This document shows, piece after piece, positions 29,950-39,224 of a stretch of DNA of 64,000 nt. The notes beneath the pieces were generated by a model. That model did no database searches. It was not told the DNA's origin and saw nothing but the letters and a program-made list of their open reading frames with translations. The stretch's first letter is position 1, and each line of letters opens with the position of its first letter. The position numbers and the translations under genes were made by a program. This DNA comes from Bradyrhizobium sediminis (lineage in GTDB: Bacteria; Pseudomonadota; Alphaproteobacteria; Rhizobiales; Xanthobacteraceae): positions 5,330,001 through 5,394,000 of the forward strand of contig NZ_CP076135.1 in NCBI RefSeq assembly GCF_018736105.1, in the 5' to 3' direction.

Positions 29950-32742
29950 ATGGACAGCGTTGTGACCCCGACCCCTTCCGTCGCCGACGACCGTTTCGAT
30001 ACCGCGAGGATCACCGCGGCGGTCGACGCGCTCGCCGCAAAACATTCCGGCCGCGAGGATGTTTTCCGAACGGCCGTGGCACAACTGCTGAAGGCCGAGA
30101 TGGTCGAGGCGCGCGCGGTGGCGCAGGCGGTGCTGCTGAAGGACCGTCACGGACGGCGTTGCGCCGAACGGCTGTGCTTCGTGCAGGACGAGATCATCCG
30201 CATCCTGTATGCCGCGGCCACCCGCCATCTCTATCGCTCGCAGGTGCCGACCGGGGCCGAGCGCATGGCGGTCGTCGCCACCGGCGGCTATGGCCGCGGA
30301 CTGATGGCGCCGGAATCCGACATCGATCTGTTGTTCATCCTGCCCTACAAGCAGACCGCCTGGGGCGAACAGGTCGCCGAGGCCATCCTGTATTGCCTGT
30401 GGGACATGGGATTGAAGGTCGGCCACGCCACCCGTTCGGTCGACGAATCGATCCGGCAGGCGCGCGGCGACATGACGATCCGCACCGCCATACTCGAGAC
30501 CCGGTTCCTGACCGGGGACCAGCCGCTCTACGATGAACTGGTGGGGCGGTTCGACAAGGAAGTGGTGCAGGGCACCGCCGCCGAATTCGTCACCGCCAAG
30601 CTGGCCGAACGCGAGGAGCGGCATCGCCGCGCCGGCCAGTCGCGCTATCTGGTCGAGCCCAACGTCAAGGACGGCAAGGGCGGATTGCGCGACCTGCACA
30701 CGCTGTTCTGGATCGCGAAATATGTCTACCGCGTGCGCGAGACCAACGAACTGGTCGAACGCGGCGTGTTCGACGCCCAGGAATATCGCACCTTCCGCCG
30801 CTGCGCCGACTTCCTTTGGTCGGTACGCTGCAACATCCATTTCTTCTCGGGCCGCGCCGAGGAGCGGCTGTCGTTCGACATGCAGCGCGAGATCGCGATC
30901 CGCCTCGGCTATACCTCGCATCCCGGCATGCAGGATGTCGAGCGCTTCATGAAGCACTACTTCCTGGTCGCCAAGGACGTCGGCGATCTCACCGCGATCC
31001 TGTGCGCCAAGCTGGAAGACCAGCAGGCCAAGCCGGCGCCGGTGCTGAGCCGGGTGATGGCGCGGCTGCGGCCTTCCAACAACCGGCGGCGGGTGCCCGA
31101 GAGCGACGATTTCATCATCGACAACAACCGCATCAATCTCGCCGCGCCCGACGTCTTCAAGCACGACCCCGTCAACCTGATCCGGATTTTCCGGCTGGCG
31201 CAGAAGAACAATCTCGCCTTCCACCCGGATGCCATGCGCACGGTGACGCGGTCGCTGAAGCTCATCAACACGCCGCTGCGCGAAAATCCCGAAGCCAACC
31301 GGCTGTTCATGGAGATCCTGACCTCGAACGACGCGGAAATCGTGCTGCGGCGCATGAACGAGACCGGCGTGCTCGGTCATTTCATCCGCGCCTTCGGCAA
31401 GATCGTGTCGATGATGCAGTTCAACATGTATCACCACTACACGGTCGACGAGCATCTGTTGCGCTGCGTCGGTTACCTGCAGGACATCGAGCGCGGCGGC
31501 AACGACGAGTTCACCGTCGCCAGCGACCTGATGCGCAAGATCCAACCCGAGCACCGCGCGGTGATCTACATCACCACGCTCTTGCACGACATCGCCAAGG
31601 GCCGTCCCGAGGACCATTCGATCGCCGGTGCCAGGGTGGCGCGGCGGCTGTGCCCGCGGCTCGGCTTCAGCGCCGCCGATACCGAACTGATCGCATGGCT
31701 GATCGAGCAACATCTGACGATGTCCACGGTGGCGCAGTCACGCGACCTCTCCGACCGCAAGACCATCGAGAATTTCGCAGCCGTGGTGCAATCGGTCGAA
31801 CAGATGAAGCTGTTGACCATCCTGACCACCGCCGACATCCGGGGCGTCGGTCCCGGCGTCTGGAACGGCTGGAAGGCGCAGCTGTTGCGCACGCTGTATT
31901 ACGAAACCGAACCGGTGCTGACCGGCGGCTTCTCCGAAGTCAATCGCGCGCAGCGCATCGAGGTGGCGCAACGGGAGTTCCGCGCCGCCTTCACCGAATG
32001 GCCGGAGGCGGAACTCAACGCCTATATCGGGCGGCACTATCCCGCCTACTGGCTCAAGGTCGAACTGGCGCGCAAGATCCGCCATGCCCGCTTCCTGCGC
32101 GCCAGCGAACAGGCCGGCCACAAGCTGGCGATCAATGTCGGCTTCGACGAGGCGCGCGGCGTCACCGAGCTGACCATTCTCGCCACCGACCATCCCTGGC
32201 TATTGTCGATCATCGCCGGCGCCTGCGCCTCGGCGGGCGCCAACATCGTCGACGCGCAGATCTACACCACCACCGACGGCCGCGCGCTCGACACCATCGC
32301 GATATCGAGGGAATACGACCGCGACGAGGACGAGGGCCGGCGCGCGACCCGGATCGGCGAGATGATCGAGGACGTGCTGGAAGGCAAGTTGCGCCTGCCC
32401 GAAGTGGTGGCGCGCCGCGCCGCCGGACGCAAGGTGCGCCCCTTCGTGGTCGAGCCGGAAGTCACCCTCAACAACCAGTGGTCGGACCGCTACACCGTGA
32501 TCGAGGTGTCCGGCCTCGACCGGCCGGGCCTGTTGTATCAACTGACGACCGCGATTTCGAAGCTCAACCTCAACATCGCCTCGGCCCATGTCGCGACTTT
32601 CGGCGAGCGCGCCCGCGACGTGTTCTACGTCACCGACCTGCTCGGCGCGCAGATCACCGCGCCGACGCGGCAGGCCGCGATCAAGAGCGCGCTGATCCAC
32701 CTGCTCTCCAGCGAAGACGCGGTCACCAAGCCCGCGGCCTAG
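29950..32742 (+). CDS. glnD: [Protein-PII] uridylyltransferase / uridylyl-removing enzyme
   Basis: Bifunctional nitrogen sensor that adds UMP to PII proteins under nitrogen limitation and removes it when glutamine is high. The nucleotidyltransferase motif GGYGRG (112-117) with Asp124 and Asp126 (ESDIDL) is present, followed by the HD uridylyl-removing domain (LLHDIAKG around 546) and two C-terminal ACT domains (TDHPWLLSIIAGACASAGANI and SGLDRPGLLYQLTTAI) that bind glutamine. Length 930 is typical of rhizobia. It has a 270-bp upstream spacer with an AT-rich stretch near 29785-29805. Confidence 0.98.
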   Translation: MDSVVTPTPSVADDRFDTARITAAVDALAAKHSGREDVFRTAVAQLLKAEMVEARAVAQAVLLKDRHGRRCAERLCFVQDEIIRILYAAATRHLYRSQVPTGAERMAVVATGGYGRGLMAPESDIDLLFILPYKQTAWGEQVAEAILYCLWDMGLKVGHATRSVDESIRQARGDMTIRTAILETRFLTGDQPLYDELVGRFDKEVVQGTAAEFVTAKLAEREERHRRAGQSRYLVEPNVKDGKGGLRDLHTLFWIAKYVYRVRETNELVERGVFDAQEYRTFRRCADFLWSVRCNIHFFSGRAEERLSFDMQREIAIRLGYTSHPGMQDVERFMKHYFLVAKDVGDLTAILCAKLEDQQAKPAPVLSRVMARLRPSNNRRRVPESDDFIIDNNRINLAAPDVFKHDPVNLIRIFRLAQKNNLAFHPDAMRTVTRSLKLINTPLRENPEANRLFMEILTSNDAEIVLRRMNETGVLGHFIRAFGKIVSMMQFNMYHHYTVDEHLLRCVGYLQDIERGGNDEFTVASDLMRKIQPEHRAVIYITTLLHDIAKGRPEDHSIAGARVARRLCPRLGFSAADTELIAWLIEQHLTMSTVAQSRDLSDRKTIENFAAVVQSVEQMKLLTILTTADIRGVGPGVWNGWKAQLLRTLYYETEPVLTGGFSEVNRAQRIEVAQREFRAAFTEWPEAELNAYIGRHYPAYWLKVELARKIRHARFLRASEQAGHKLAINVGFDEARGVTELTILATDHPWLLSIIAGACASAGANIVDAQIYTTTDGRALDTIAISREYDRDEDEGRRATRIGEMIEDVLEGKLRLPEVVARRAAGRKVRPFVVEPEVTLNNQWSDRYTVIEVSGLDRPGLLYQLTTAISKLNLNIASAHVATFGERARDVFYVTDLLGAQITAPTRQAAIKSALIHLLSSEDAVTKPAA

Positions 32743-32752
32743 AGCTGATAGA

Positions 32753-32851
32753 CCCTCATGGTGAGGAGCGCGTCTTCGCGCGTCTCGAACCATGAGAGCC
32801 ACCATTCCTCTCATCCTTCGAGACGCCGCTTCGCGGCTCCTCAGGATGAGG
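32753..32851. repeat. Palindromic intergenic repeat, family A (copy 3)
   Basis: Paired hairpins: CCTCATGGTGAGGAGCGCG to CGCGTCTCGAACCATGAG, then CTCATCCTTCGAGACGCC to GGCTCCTCAGGATGAGG. Located between the glnD stop and the convergent ogt gene. Confidence 0.8.
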
Positions 32852-32875
32852 ACCGATTACTGCGCTCCATCCGGG

Positions 32876-33409
32876 CTACGGAGAGGCGCCGAGCACCACG
32901 CCTTCGTGATCGAGAAGCCAGCGCTTGCGCTCGATGCCGCCGCCATACTTGACCAGCGCACCATCGGCTCCGATCAGACGATGACAGGGCACGACGACGC
33001 TGAGCGGATTGGCGCCGTTGGCGTGACCGAGCGCGCGCACCGCCCTGGGCATGCCGAGTTTCGCCGCCAGTTCGCCGTAGCTCATGGTGGCACCGGGCGG
33101 AATTTTGGGCAATGCGTTCCAGACCTTGCGCTGGAACGGGGTGCCGGCGATGCGCCAGTGGATTTCATTCAGGCGAGCGAGGTCGCCCTTGAAATAGCCC
33201 GTCAGCGCGGCCCTGGTCTCGGCAGGCGCCCGCGCCGCTTTCAGCACCACCGTCCCGTATTGCCGCCGCAGCAGTGCCTTCATGCGCGGCTCGTAGTCTT
33301 CCCAGTCCAGCGCGCGCAGAGCCCCGTCGGCGTCGCTGACCAGCAACGCCGTTCCGATCGGCGTTCGCAACCGGTCGAGGCCGACCGTTTCGGGTGGCTT
33401 TGCGCGCAT
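32876..33409 (-). CDS. ogt: Methylated-DNA--[protein]-cysteine S-methyltransferase
   Basis: Suicide DNA-repair protein that takes alkyl groups from O6-alkylguanine onto Cys142 of the PCHR motif (VVVPCHRLIG). The helix-turn-helix part GTPFQRKVWNALPKIPPG and the YGELAAKLGMPRAVRALGHANGANP block are diagnostic. The start at 33409 has AAGAGGAG 4-5 nt upstream and gives 177 residues. No AdaA-type regulatory domain is present. Confidence 0.95.
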   Translation of the reverse strand: MRAKPPETVGLDRLRTPIGTALLVSDADGALRALDWEDYEPRMKALLRRQYGTVVLKAARAPAETRAALTGYFKGDLARLNEIHWRIAGTPFQRKVWNALPKIPPGATMSYGELAAKLGMPRAVRALGHANGANPLSVVVPCHRLIGADGALVKYGGGIERKRWLLDHEGVVLGASP

Positions 33410-33536
33410 GGGCTCCTCTTGCGGGTCTCGGGCGCCATCATTCCGGGCTGATGCAGCGATGGACCGTCGCATTTTTCATGACGAGCGTGTTAGCGTCCAC
33501 CCGAAACCCGCGGTGGGTTGTTCGGGGGGAGGCAAT

Positions 33537-33899
33537 ATGATCTTTATCGCCAATCTGCTGGTGGCGCTGGTCGCCGCGCTGCACATCTATTTTCTGATCC
33601 TGGAGATGTTTCTCTGGCAGAAGCCGCTGGGCCTGAAGACGTTCCGGAATTCACCCGAGAAGGCGGCCGATTCCGCCGTGCTCGCCGCCAACCAGGGACT
33701 GTACAACGGCTTCCTCGCCGCGGGGCTTGCCTGGGGACTGCTTCACGGCGCGCCGGCCTTCGCATTCCAGATCAAGGTGTTCTTTCTGCTTTGCGTGATC
33801 GTGGCCGGCGCCTACGGCGCGGCTACCGTCAGCCGCCGGATATTGTATGTGCAGGCGGCGCCCGCCGCGGTCGCTTTGGTCCTGCTCTGGCTGGCGTAA
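33537..33899 (+). CDS. DUF1304 integral membrane protein
   Basis: The 120-residue protein has four predicted membrane helices and the DUF1304 pattern: LVALVAALHIYFLILEMFLW, the loop TFRNSPEKAADSAVLAANQGLYNGFLAAGL, then two C-terminal helices. Ribosome site GGGGGGAGG precedes the ATG at 33537. Function of the family is unknown. It is divergent from ogt. Confidence 0.85.
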   Translation: MIFIANLLVALVAALHIYFLILEMFLWQKPLGLKTFRNSPEKAADSAVLAANQGLYNGFLAAGLAWGLLHGAPAFAFQIKVFFLLCVIVAGAYGAATVSRRILYVQAAPAAVALVLLWLA

Positions 33900-33919
33900 G
33901 TTCGAGCACCGTCACGGAC

Positions 33920-33938
33920 GGCATTGTATTGCAATGCC
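33920..33938. promoter_or_regulatory. Palindrome upstream of the Liv-type binding-protein gene
   Basis: GGCATTG and CAATGCC surround a 5-nt spacer, 91 bp before the ATG at 34030 and 20 bp after the DUF1304 stop. It may be an operator for the binding-protein gene or a weak terminator hairpin of the upstream gene; no T-run follows. Confidence 0.35.
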
Positions 33939-34029
33939 ACATGCGTTCATCCAGTATCCCGGCAGCGACGGCGTCCGCCACTACCGGACAAGGCCGTCGG
34001 CACAATAAACATGTGAGGAAAGCAGCGAC

Positions 34030-35256
34030 ATGAGGAACGGTATTTTTCATCTGGTGACCGGAACGGCGGTTGCGATCGCGCTGTCGGCTTCGCCCGCATC
34101 GGCGCAAAAGAAATACGACACCGGCGCAACCGATACCGAGATCAAGATCGGCCAGACCAATCCGTTCAGCGGCCCGGCTTCGGCGTATGCCACCATCGGC
34201 AAGACCCAGGCCGCCTATATCAAGATGATCAACGACCAGGGCGGCATAAACGGCCGTAAGATCAATCTGATCCAGTATGACGACGCCTACTCACCGCCCA
34301 AGGCGGTCGAGCAGGTGCGCAAGCTGGTCGAGAGCGACGAGGTGTTGCTGACGTTCCAGGTCCTCGGCACGCCGTCGAATGCCGCCGTGCAGAAATATCT
34401 CAACACCAAGAAGGTGCCGCAACTGTTCGCCGCCACCGGCGCGTCGAAGTTCACCGACCCGAAGAATTTCCCGTGGACGATGGGCTTCAACCCCAACTAT
34501 TTCGTGGAAGGCCGCATCTACGGCCAGTACATCATCAAGAATTATCCGAATGCCAAGGTCGGCATCCTCTATCAGAACGACGACCTCGGCAAAGACTACC
34601 TGAACGGCATCAAGGCCGGCCTCGGCGACAAGGCGGCGAAGATGGTGGTCGCGGAAGCCTCCTACGAAGTCTCCGATCCGACGGTCGATTCGCAAATCCT
34701 CAAGATCAAGGACGCCGGCGCGGACCTGTTCTTCAGCGCCTCGACGCCCAAGCAGGCGGCGCAGACGATCAAGAAACTGGCCGAACTCAACTGGAAGCCG
34801 GTGCACATCCTCGACATCAACGCCACTTCGGTCGGCGCGGTGATGAAGCCGGCAGGGCTCGAGGCCTCCAAGGGAGTGATCAGCGTCAATTACGGCAAGG
34901 ATCCGCTCGATCCGACCTGGAAAAACGATGCCGGCATGAAGAAGTATTTCGAGTTCATGGCGAAGTACTATCCCGATGGCGACAAGGACTCGAGCTTCAA
35001 CGCCTATGGCTACTCGACCACGCAATTGCTGATCCACGTGCTCAAGCAGTGCGGCGACAATCTGACCCGCGAGAACGTCATGAAGCAGGCGACCAGCCTG
35101 AAGAACGTGCAGCTCGACCTGTCGCTGCCGGGCATCGTCGCCAACACCACGCCAACCGATTACCGGGTCAACAAGCAGTTGCAGATGATGAAGTTCAACG
35201 GCGAGCGTTGGGAACTGTTCGGCCCGATCCTCGAAGACGCCGGCCCCGCGGGCTAG
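34030..35256 (+). CDS. ABC transporter substrate-binding protein, branched-chain amino acid/amide type
   Basis: Periplasmic type I binding protein of 408 residues: signal peptide (LVTGTAVAIALSASPASA, cleavage before QKK), then EIKIGQTNPFSGPASAY and ANDQGGINGRK-like text (INDQGGINGRKI), the Peripla_BP_6 pattern of LivK/UrtA/aromatic-acid binding proteins. No permease or ATPase genes adjoin, so it is an orphan. In Rhodopseudomonas-like bacteria many such proteins bind aromatic or dicarboxylic acids; the ligand here is unknown. Confidence 0.92.
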   Translation: MRNGIFHLVTGTAVAIALSASPASAQKKYDTGATDTEIKIGQTNPFSGPASAYATIGKTQAAYIKMINDQGGINGRKINLIQYDDAYSPPKAVEQVRKLVESDEVLLTFQVLGTPSNAAVQKYLNTKKVPQLFAATGASKFTDPKNFPWTMGFNPNYFVEGRIYGQYIIKNYPNAKVGILYQNDDLGKDYLNGIKAGLGDKAAKMVVAEASYEVSDPTVDSQILKIKDAGADLFFSASTPKQAAQTIKKLAELNWKPVHILDINATSVGAVMKPAGLEASKGVISVNYGKDPLDPTWKNDAGMKKYFEFMAKYYPDGDKDSSFNAYGYSTTQLLIHVLKQCGDNLTRENVMKQATSLKNVQLDLSLPGIVANTTPTDYRVNKQLQMMKFNGERWELFGPILEDAGPAG

Positions 35257-35316
35257 TCTTTCTCATGTCGGAACCACGATCGGCGGCCTTTCGGGGCCGC
35301 CGATTTCGTTGGGATA

Positions 35317-35742
35317 TTACTTCGGAATTTCGCCGAAGTTCTTTCCGACCGGCAGCACCGCGTGCCTGATCAGGCGCGAGTCCTCGACCGCCGCCTGCCG
35401 GTGTTTCACCGCCTCGCGGTAGACCGGATCGCGAATCATCTCTGCGAAGGCGGCGACGCTGGGGTATTCGGCGATGAAGCAGTGATCCCAGCGCTCGTCC
35501 GCCGGCCCGATCAGCATCAATTCGAACCGGCCCTGCCACACGATGCGGCCGCCCAGCCGTTCGAACACCGGCCCGCTTTCCCGGCCATAGGCCGCATAGG
35601 CTTCCGCGCCGGTGGCCTGGCGGCCGTCGGGATAGGCCGCCCGTTGCCGCAGCCGGACCAGATTCAGCATGTGAATCGGACCCGGGCGATCATTGGCCCT
35701 GAACTGCGCGAATACTTCCTTGGTCGGATCGATATGGCCCAT
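35317..35742 (-). CDS. DUF1330 (NIPSNAP-like ferredoxin fold) protein
   Basis: The 141-residue product has the dimeric alpha/beta barrel pattern of DUF1330: PIHMLNLVRLR, EAYAAYGRESGPVFERLGGRIVWQG, ELMLIG, and FIAEYPSVAAFAEMIRDPVYREAVKHR. Enzymatic function is not established for the family. The ATG at 35742 is preceded by AAGGGAAG. It is convergent with the binding-protein gene. Confidence 0.85.
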   Translation of the reverse strand: MGHIDPTKEVFAQFRANDRPGPIHMLNLVRLRQRAAYPDGRQATGAEAYAAYGRESGPVFERLGGRIVWQGRFELMLIGPADERWDHCFIAEYPSVAAFAEMIRDPVYREAVKHRQAAVEDSRLIRHAVLPVGKNFGEIPK

Positions 35743-35884
35743 GCAGCTTCCCTTTTTCGCCTGGCGCTGGCCCGCTTTTACCACGCCCCGCCGCACCTCC
35801 TAATCCCGCGTTAATCTTTGCGTAACCAGCCCTTAAATTCCGCCCGTTAGCGTGCGGCGGGACCGGTGCGAGCGGCGTTTGCGT

Positions 35885-38128
35885 ATGGCGTGGGGACGAA
35901 AAAAGAGCGGCGGGCGCAAGGAGCCGCAATTCGGGCTCGCCGCGGCGCTGTCTGAATTGCGCCTCAGCCCGCAGGATCGTGTCGGCCCCGACGACGACGA
36001 CAAGCCGAAGAAGCCATCTTCCAAACGCAAGGCCGCCGATGCCGGCGACGAGGCTCCGCGCGAGCGCAAGCCGCGGCCCGGCCGGGGCAGCGGCAAGCGC
36101 AAATCGAAGGCCCGTGCGCGCGGCGGCATCTCGCGCCTGTTCTACTGGGGGGCGGTGCTCGGCCTGTGGGCTTTCATCGCGGCGGTCGGCGTCGTCGTTT
36201 GGGTCGGCGCGCATCTGCCGGCGATCCAGTCGCTTGAAATTCCGAAGCGGCCGCCGACCATCCAGATCGTCGGCTTCGACGGCAGCGTGCTGGCGACGCG
36301 CGGCGAAATGGCCGGCACCAATGTCGCGCTGAAGGATCTGCCGCCCTATCTGCCGAAGGCCTTCATCGCCATCGAGGACCGCCGGTTCTATTCGCATTAC
36401 GGCGTCGACCCGGTCGGAATCGCGCGGGCGGCGGTGGCCAACATCATGCATCGCGGCGTCTCGCAGGGCGGCTCGACCTTGACCCAGCAGCTCGCCAAGA
36501 ACCTGTTCCTGACGCAGGAACGCACGCTGCAGCGCAAATTGCAGGAAGTCGAACTCGCGCTCTGGCTGGAGCGCAAGCATTCCAAATCGGAAATTCTCGA
36601 ACTCTATCTCAACCGGGTCTATTTCGGCTCCGGCGCCTATGGCGTGGAGGCAGCGGCGCAGCGCTATTTCGGCAAGTCCGCGAAGAACGTGACGCTGGCG
36701 GAAGCCGCGATGCTGGCGGGGCTGGTCAAGTCGCCGTCGCGGCTGGCGCCGAACCGCAATCCGGAAGGCGCCGAGAAGCGCGCCCAGACCGTGCTGGCGG
36801 CGATGGCGGACGCCAAATTCATCACCGACGCGCAGGCGCAGGCCTCGATCGGGCAGCCCTCCTACAATGTGAAGGCGGCAGGGGCCGGCACCATCAATTA
36901 TGTGGCGGACTGGATCGGCGAAGTGCTCGACGACCTGATCGGCCAGATCGACCAGAACATCGTGGTCGAGACCTCGATCGACCCGAAACTGCAAAGCGTC
37001 GCCGAAGCCGCCATCATCGACGAACTGGCGGCAAAGAGCGTGAAGTTCAACGTCAGCCAAGGCGCGCTGGTGGCGATGACGCCGGACGGCGCGGTGCGCG
37101 CCATGGTGGGGGGGCGCAATTACGCCGAGAGCCAGTATAACCGCGCGGTCACCGCCAAGCGCCAGCCGGGCTCGGCCTTCAAGCCGTTCGTCTATCTCAC
37201 CGCGATCGAGGCCGGGCTGACGCCGGAGACGATCCGGCAGGACGCGCCGCTCGACGTCAAGGGCTGGAGACCTGAGAACTACACCCACGAATATTTCGGT
37301 TCGGTGACCCTGACGCAGGCACTGGCGATGTCGCTCAATACGGTCGCGGTACGGCTCGGCCTCGAGGTCGGGGCCAGGAACGTGGTACGCACCGCGCACC
37401 GGCTCGGCATCTCCTCGAAGCTCGACGCCAATGCCTCGATCGCGCTCGGCACCTCGGTCGTCTCGCTGACCGAACTGGTCGGCGCCTATGCGCCGTTCGC
37501 CAATGGCGGCCAAGGGGCGACGCCGCATGTCGTGACCAGGATCCGCACCGCCGAGGGCAAGGTCCTGTACGGGCGGCCCGCCGATCAGCTCGGCCAGGCG
37601 ATCGAACCGCGCCATGTCGCGATGATGAACACGATGATGCAGGAGACCCTGCTGAGCGGCACCGCGCGCAAGGCGGAGATCCCGGGCTGGACCGCGGCCG
37701 GCAAGACCGGCACCAGCCAGGATTTCCGCGACGCCTGGTTCATCGGCTACACCGCCAAGCTCGTGACCGGCGTCTGGCTCGGCAATGACGACAATTCGCC
37801 GACCAAAAAGGCAACCGGCGGCGGCCTGCCGGTCGAGGTCTGGACCCGCTTCATGCGCGCGGCCCATCAGGGCATGCCGGTCGCCGGCTTGCCGAACTCG
37901 CGCCAGGGCGGCTTCCTCTCCAACCTGATGCAGACGGCCTCGCAGGTCAGCGCGCCATCGGCGCAGCCTCCAGCGGCCCAAGCCCCCGTCCCGCTCGCGC
38001 CGATTCCGCCGGGCGGAGCGTATCGGCCACCGCCGACGCGGACATCGGCGCCGCCCTCGCCGAATGCACGCCCCGAAGCAGCCGCGGGACTGGATGGCTG
38101 GCTGGTGGATCGGCTGTTCGGGCGATAG
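35885..38128 (+). CDS. Penicillin-binding protein 1A family, bifunctional transglycosylase/transpeptidase
   Basis: Class A PBP of 747 residues that polymerises and cross-links peptidoglycan. A long basic cytoplasmic N-terminus (KKPSSKRKAADAG, RPGRGSGKRKSKARARGG) precedes one membrane helix at about 85-107. The GT51 domain has IAIEDRRFYSHYGVD and GGSTLTQQLAKNLFL. The transpeptidase has SxxK at Ser430 (GSAFKPF), SxN at Ser483 (SLNT) and KTG at 607 (KTGTSQDF). The tail is Pro/Ala-rich. The call is secure; which PBP1 paralogue it is cannot be decided here. Confidence 0.95.
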   Translation: MAWGRKKSGGRKEPQFGLAAALSELRLSPQDRVGPDDDDKPKKPSSKRKAADAGDEAPRERKPRPGRGSGKRKSKARARGGISRLFYWGAVLGLWAFIAAVGVVVWVGAHLPAIQSLEIPKRPPTIQIVGFDGSVLATRGEMAGTNVALKDLPPYLPKAFIAIEDRRFYSHYGVDPVGIARAAVANIMHRGVSQGGSTLTQQLAKNLFLTQERTLQRKLQEVELALWLERKHSKSEILELYLNRVYFGSGAYGVEAAAQRYFGKSAKNVTLAEAAMLAGLVKSPSRLAPNRNPEGAEKRAQTVLAAMADAKFITDAQAQASIGQPSYNVKAAGAGTINYVADWIGEVLDDLIGQIDQNIVVETSIDPKLQSVAEAAIIDELAAKSVKFNVSQGALVAMTPDGAVRAMVGGRNYAESQYNRAVTAKRQPGSAFKPFVYLTAIEAGLTPETIRQDAPLDVKGWRPENYTHEYFGSVTLTQALAMSLNTVAVRLGLEVGARNVVRTAHRLGISSKLDANASIALGTSVVSLTELVGAYAPFANGGQGATPHVVTRIRTAEGKVLYGRPADQLGQAIEPRHVAMMNTMMQETLLSGTARKAEIPGWTAAGKTGTSQDFRDAWFIGYTAKLVTGVWLGNDDNSPTKKATGGGLPVEVWTRFMRAAHQGMPVAGLPNSRQGGFLSNLMQTASQVSAPSAQPPAAQAPVPLAPIPPGGAYRPPPTRTSAPPSPNARPEAAAGLDGWLVDRLFGR

Positions 38129-38143
38129 ACGATCGCTGTTGGT

Positions 38144-38899
38144 TCAATCCTGGATCCCGTAGCGATGCAGGTCGTTGCCGTAGGTGTCGAGCCAGCTCTT
38201 GGCGCGCTCGACATGGGCGCATTCCCGGGCGACCACCCGCCAGAACCGCGCCGAGTGATTCATCTCGACGAGATGCGCCACCTCGTGGGCGGCGAGATAA
38301 TCGAGCACGTAAGGCGGCGCCAGGATCAGCCGCCACGAGAACGACAACGAGCCGGCCGAGGTGCACGAACCCCAGCGGCTCGACTGATCGCGGATCGACA
38401 GCCGCTTCACCTTCACGCCATAGGCCTCGGCGTAGACCAGCGACGCCTTGTGCAGATCGTTGCGCACCTCGCGTTTCAGGTAATCGTGGACCCGCCGCTC
38501 GATATGCTCGGCCCCGCCCGCAACGCAGAGAATCCGCTCGCCGCTGTCGCGCGTTTCGGTCCACACCGTGCCGCGCACGCCGGCGCGGTGCACGATCTTG
38601 TGCGCGACGCCGCGCAGCGGCACCACGGTTCCCGGAAGAAAGGGGGCGGCCTTCGGCAATCGGCCGAGGCGCGCGGCGATCCAGCCGCCATGACGCTGGG
38701 CGAAGTCCTTGGCGTCGGCGATGGTGCCGCGCGGCGGCATGGTGAGGATCGCTTCACGGTCGCTCGGATGGATGCGCAAGGTGTAACGCCGCGCGCGGCG
38801 GTGCCGGCGCAGCCTGACCGAGTAGATCTGCGAGCCGTGCTTGACCAGAAGTCGAGAAGGTTCGGCGGGCCGCCGATAAAGGAGGGCGCGAGTGGCCAT
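38144..38899 (-). CDS. SprT/YgjP-like zinc metallopeptidase (DUF45)
   Basis: The 252-residue protein ends with a WlaM/YgjP-type peptidase domain: RLSIRDQSSRWGSCTSAGSLSFSWRL, then the zinc motif HEVAHLVEMNHSARFW with a downstream histidine. The N-terminal half has the basic stretch VRLRRHRRARRYTLRI common in this family. Cellular role is unclear. The ATG at 38899 is selected over an upstream frame extension that lacks family similarity. Confidence 0.88.
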   Translation of the reverse strand: MATRALLYRRPAEPSRLLVKHGSQIYSVRLRRHRRARRYTLRIHPSDREAILTMPPRGTIADAKDFAQRHGGWIAARLGRLPKAAPFLPGTVVPLRGVAHKIVHRAGVRGTVWTETRDSGERILCVAGGAEHIERRVHDYLKREVRNDLHKASLVYAEAYGVKVKRLSIRDQSSRWGSCTSAGSLSFSWRLILAPPYVLDYLAAHEVAHLVEMNHSARFWRVVARECAHVERAKSWLDTYGNDLHRYGIQD

Positions 38900-39224
38900 G
38901 TCTGCAAGTCCGGGGATCAGGAGTTCGCCCGGATTCTGCCATATCCGCCGCCAGTGAAATCGCTCGGCGCAAAAACAAATCATTTGCCCAATATACAGGG
39001 GCAACCCGCCCGGCCGCCCCTACAGGATGGGCCTGGAACAAATAATTTTGGCTGCAACCGGGTCCGGAGACGGCCTTGAAGGAGTGAAGAAAGCCTCATT
39101 CCTTCGGCAAGCCGGGATTCCGGGTTTCCTTGCGCCAATTCAGAGGGTTACCGATCGCGTCGAATCAACGCCGCGCTTCGCCGTTCGAAGCAGCAGCTCT
39201 GCTTCGAACCCATTCGTTCAACGC
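38900..39224. other. Gene-free spacer with a strong hairpin
   Basis: About 325 bp without a convincing gene. The only clear structure is at 39183-39209: an 11-bp perfect stem GTTCGAAGCAG / CTGCTTCGAAC with a 5-nt loop, 16 bp beyond the phaZ stop on the minus strand. No T-run follows, so it may stabilise or weakly terminate the phaZ transcript. Confidence 0.5.

Noticed and set aside
29935..31713. A 592-codon minus-strand frame opposite glnD
   Set aside because: Antisense shadow; glnD has complete nucleotidyltransferase, HD and ACT motifs.
35690..37981. A 763-codon minus-strand frame opposite the PBP1A gene
   Set aside because: Antisense to a well-supported gene; composition is Arg/Asp/His-rich without motifs. 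Its end overlaps the real DUF1330 gene in another frame.
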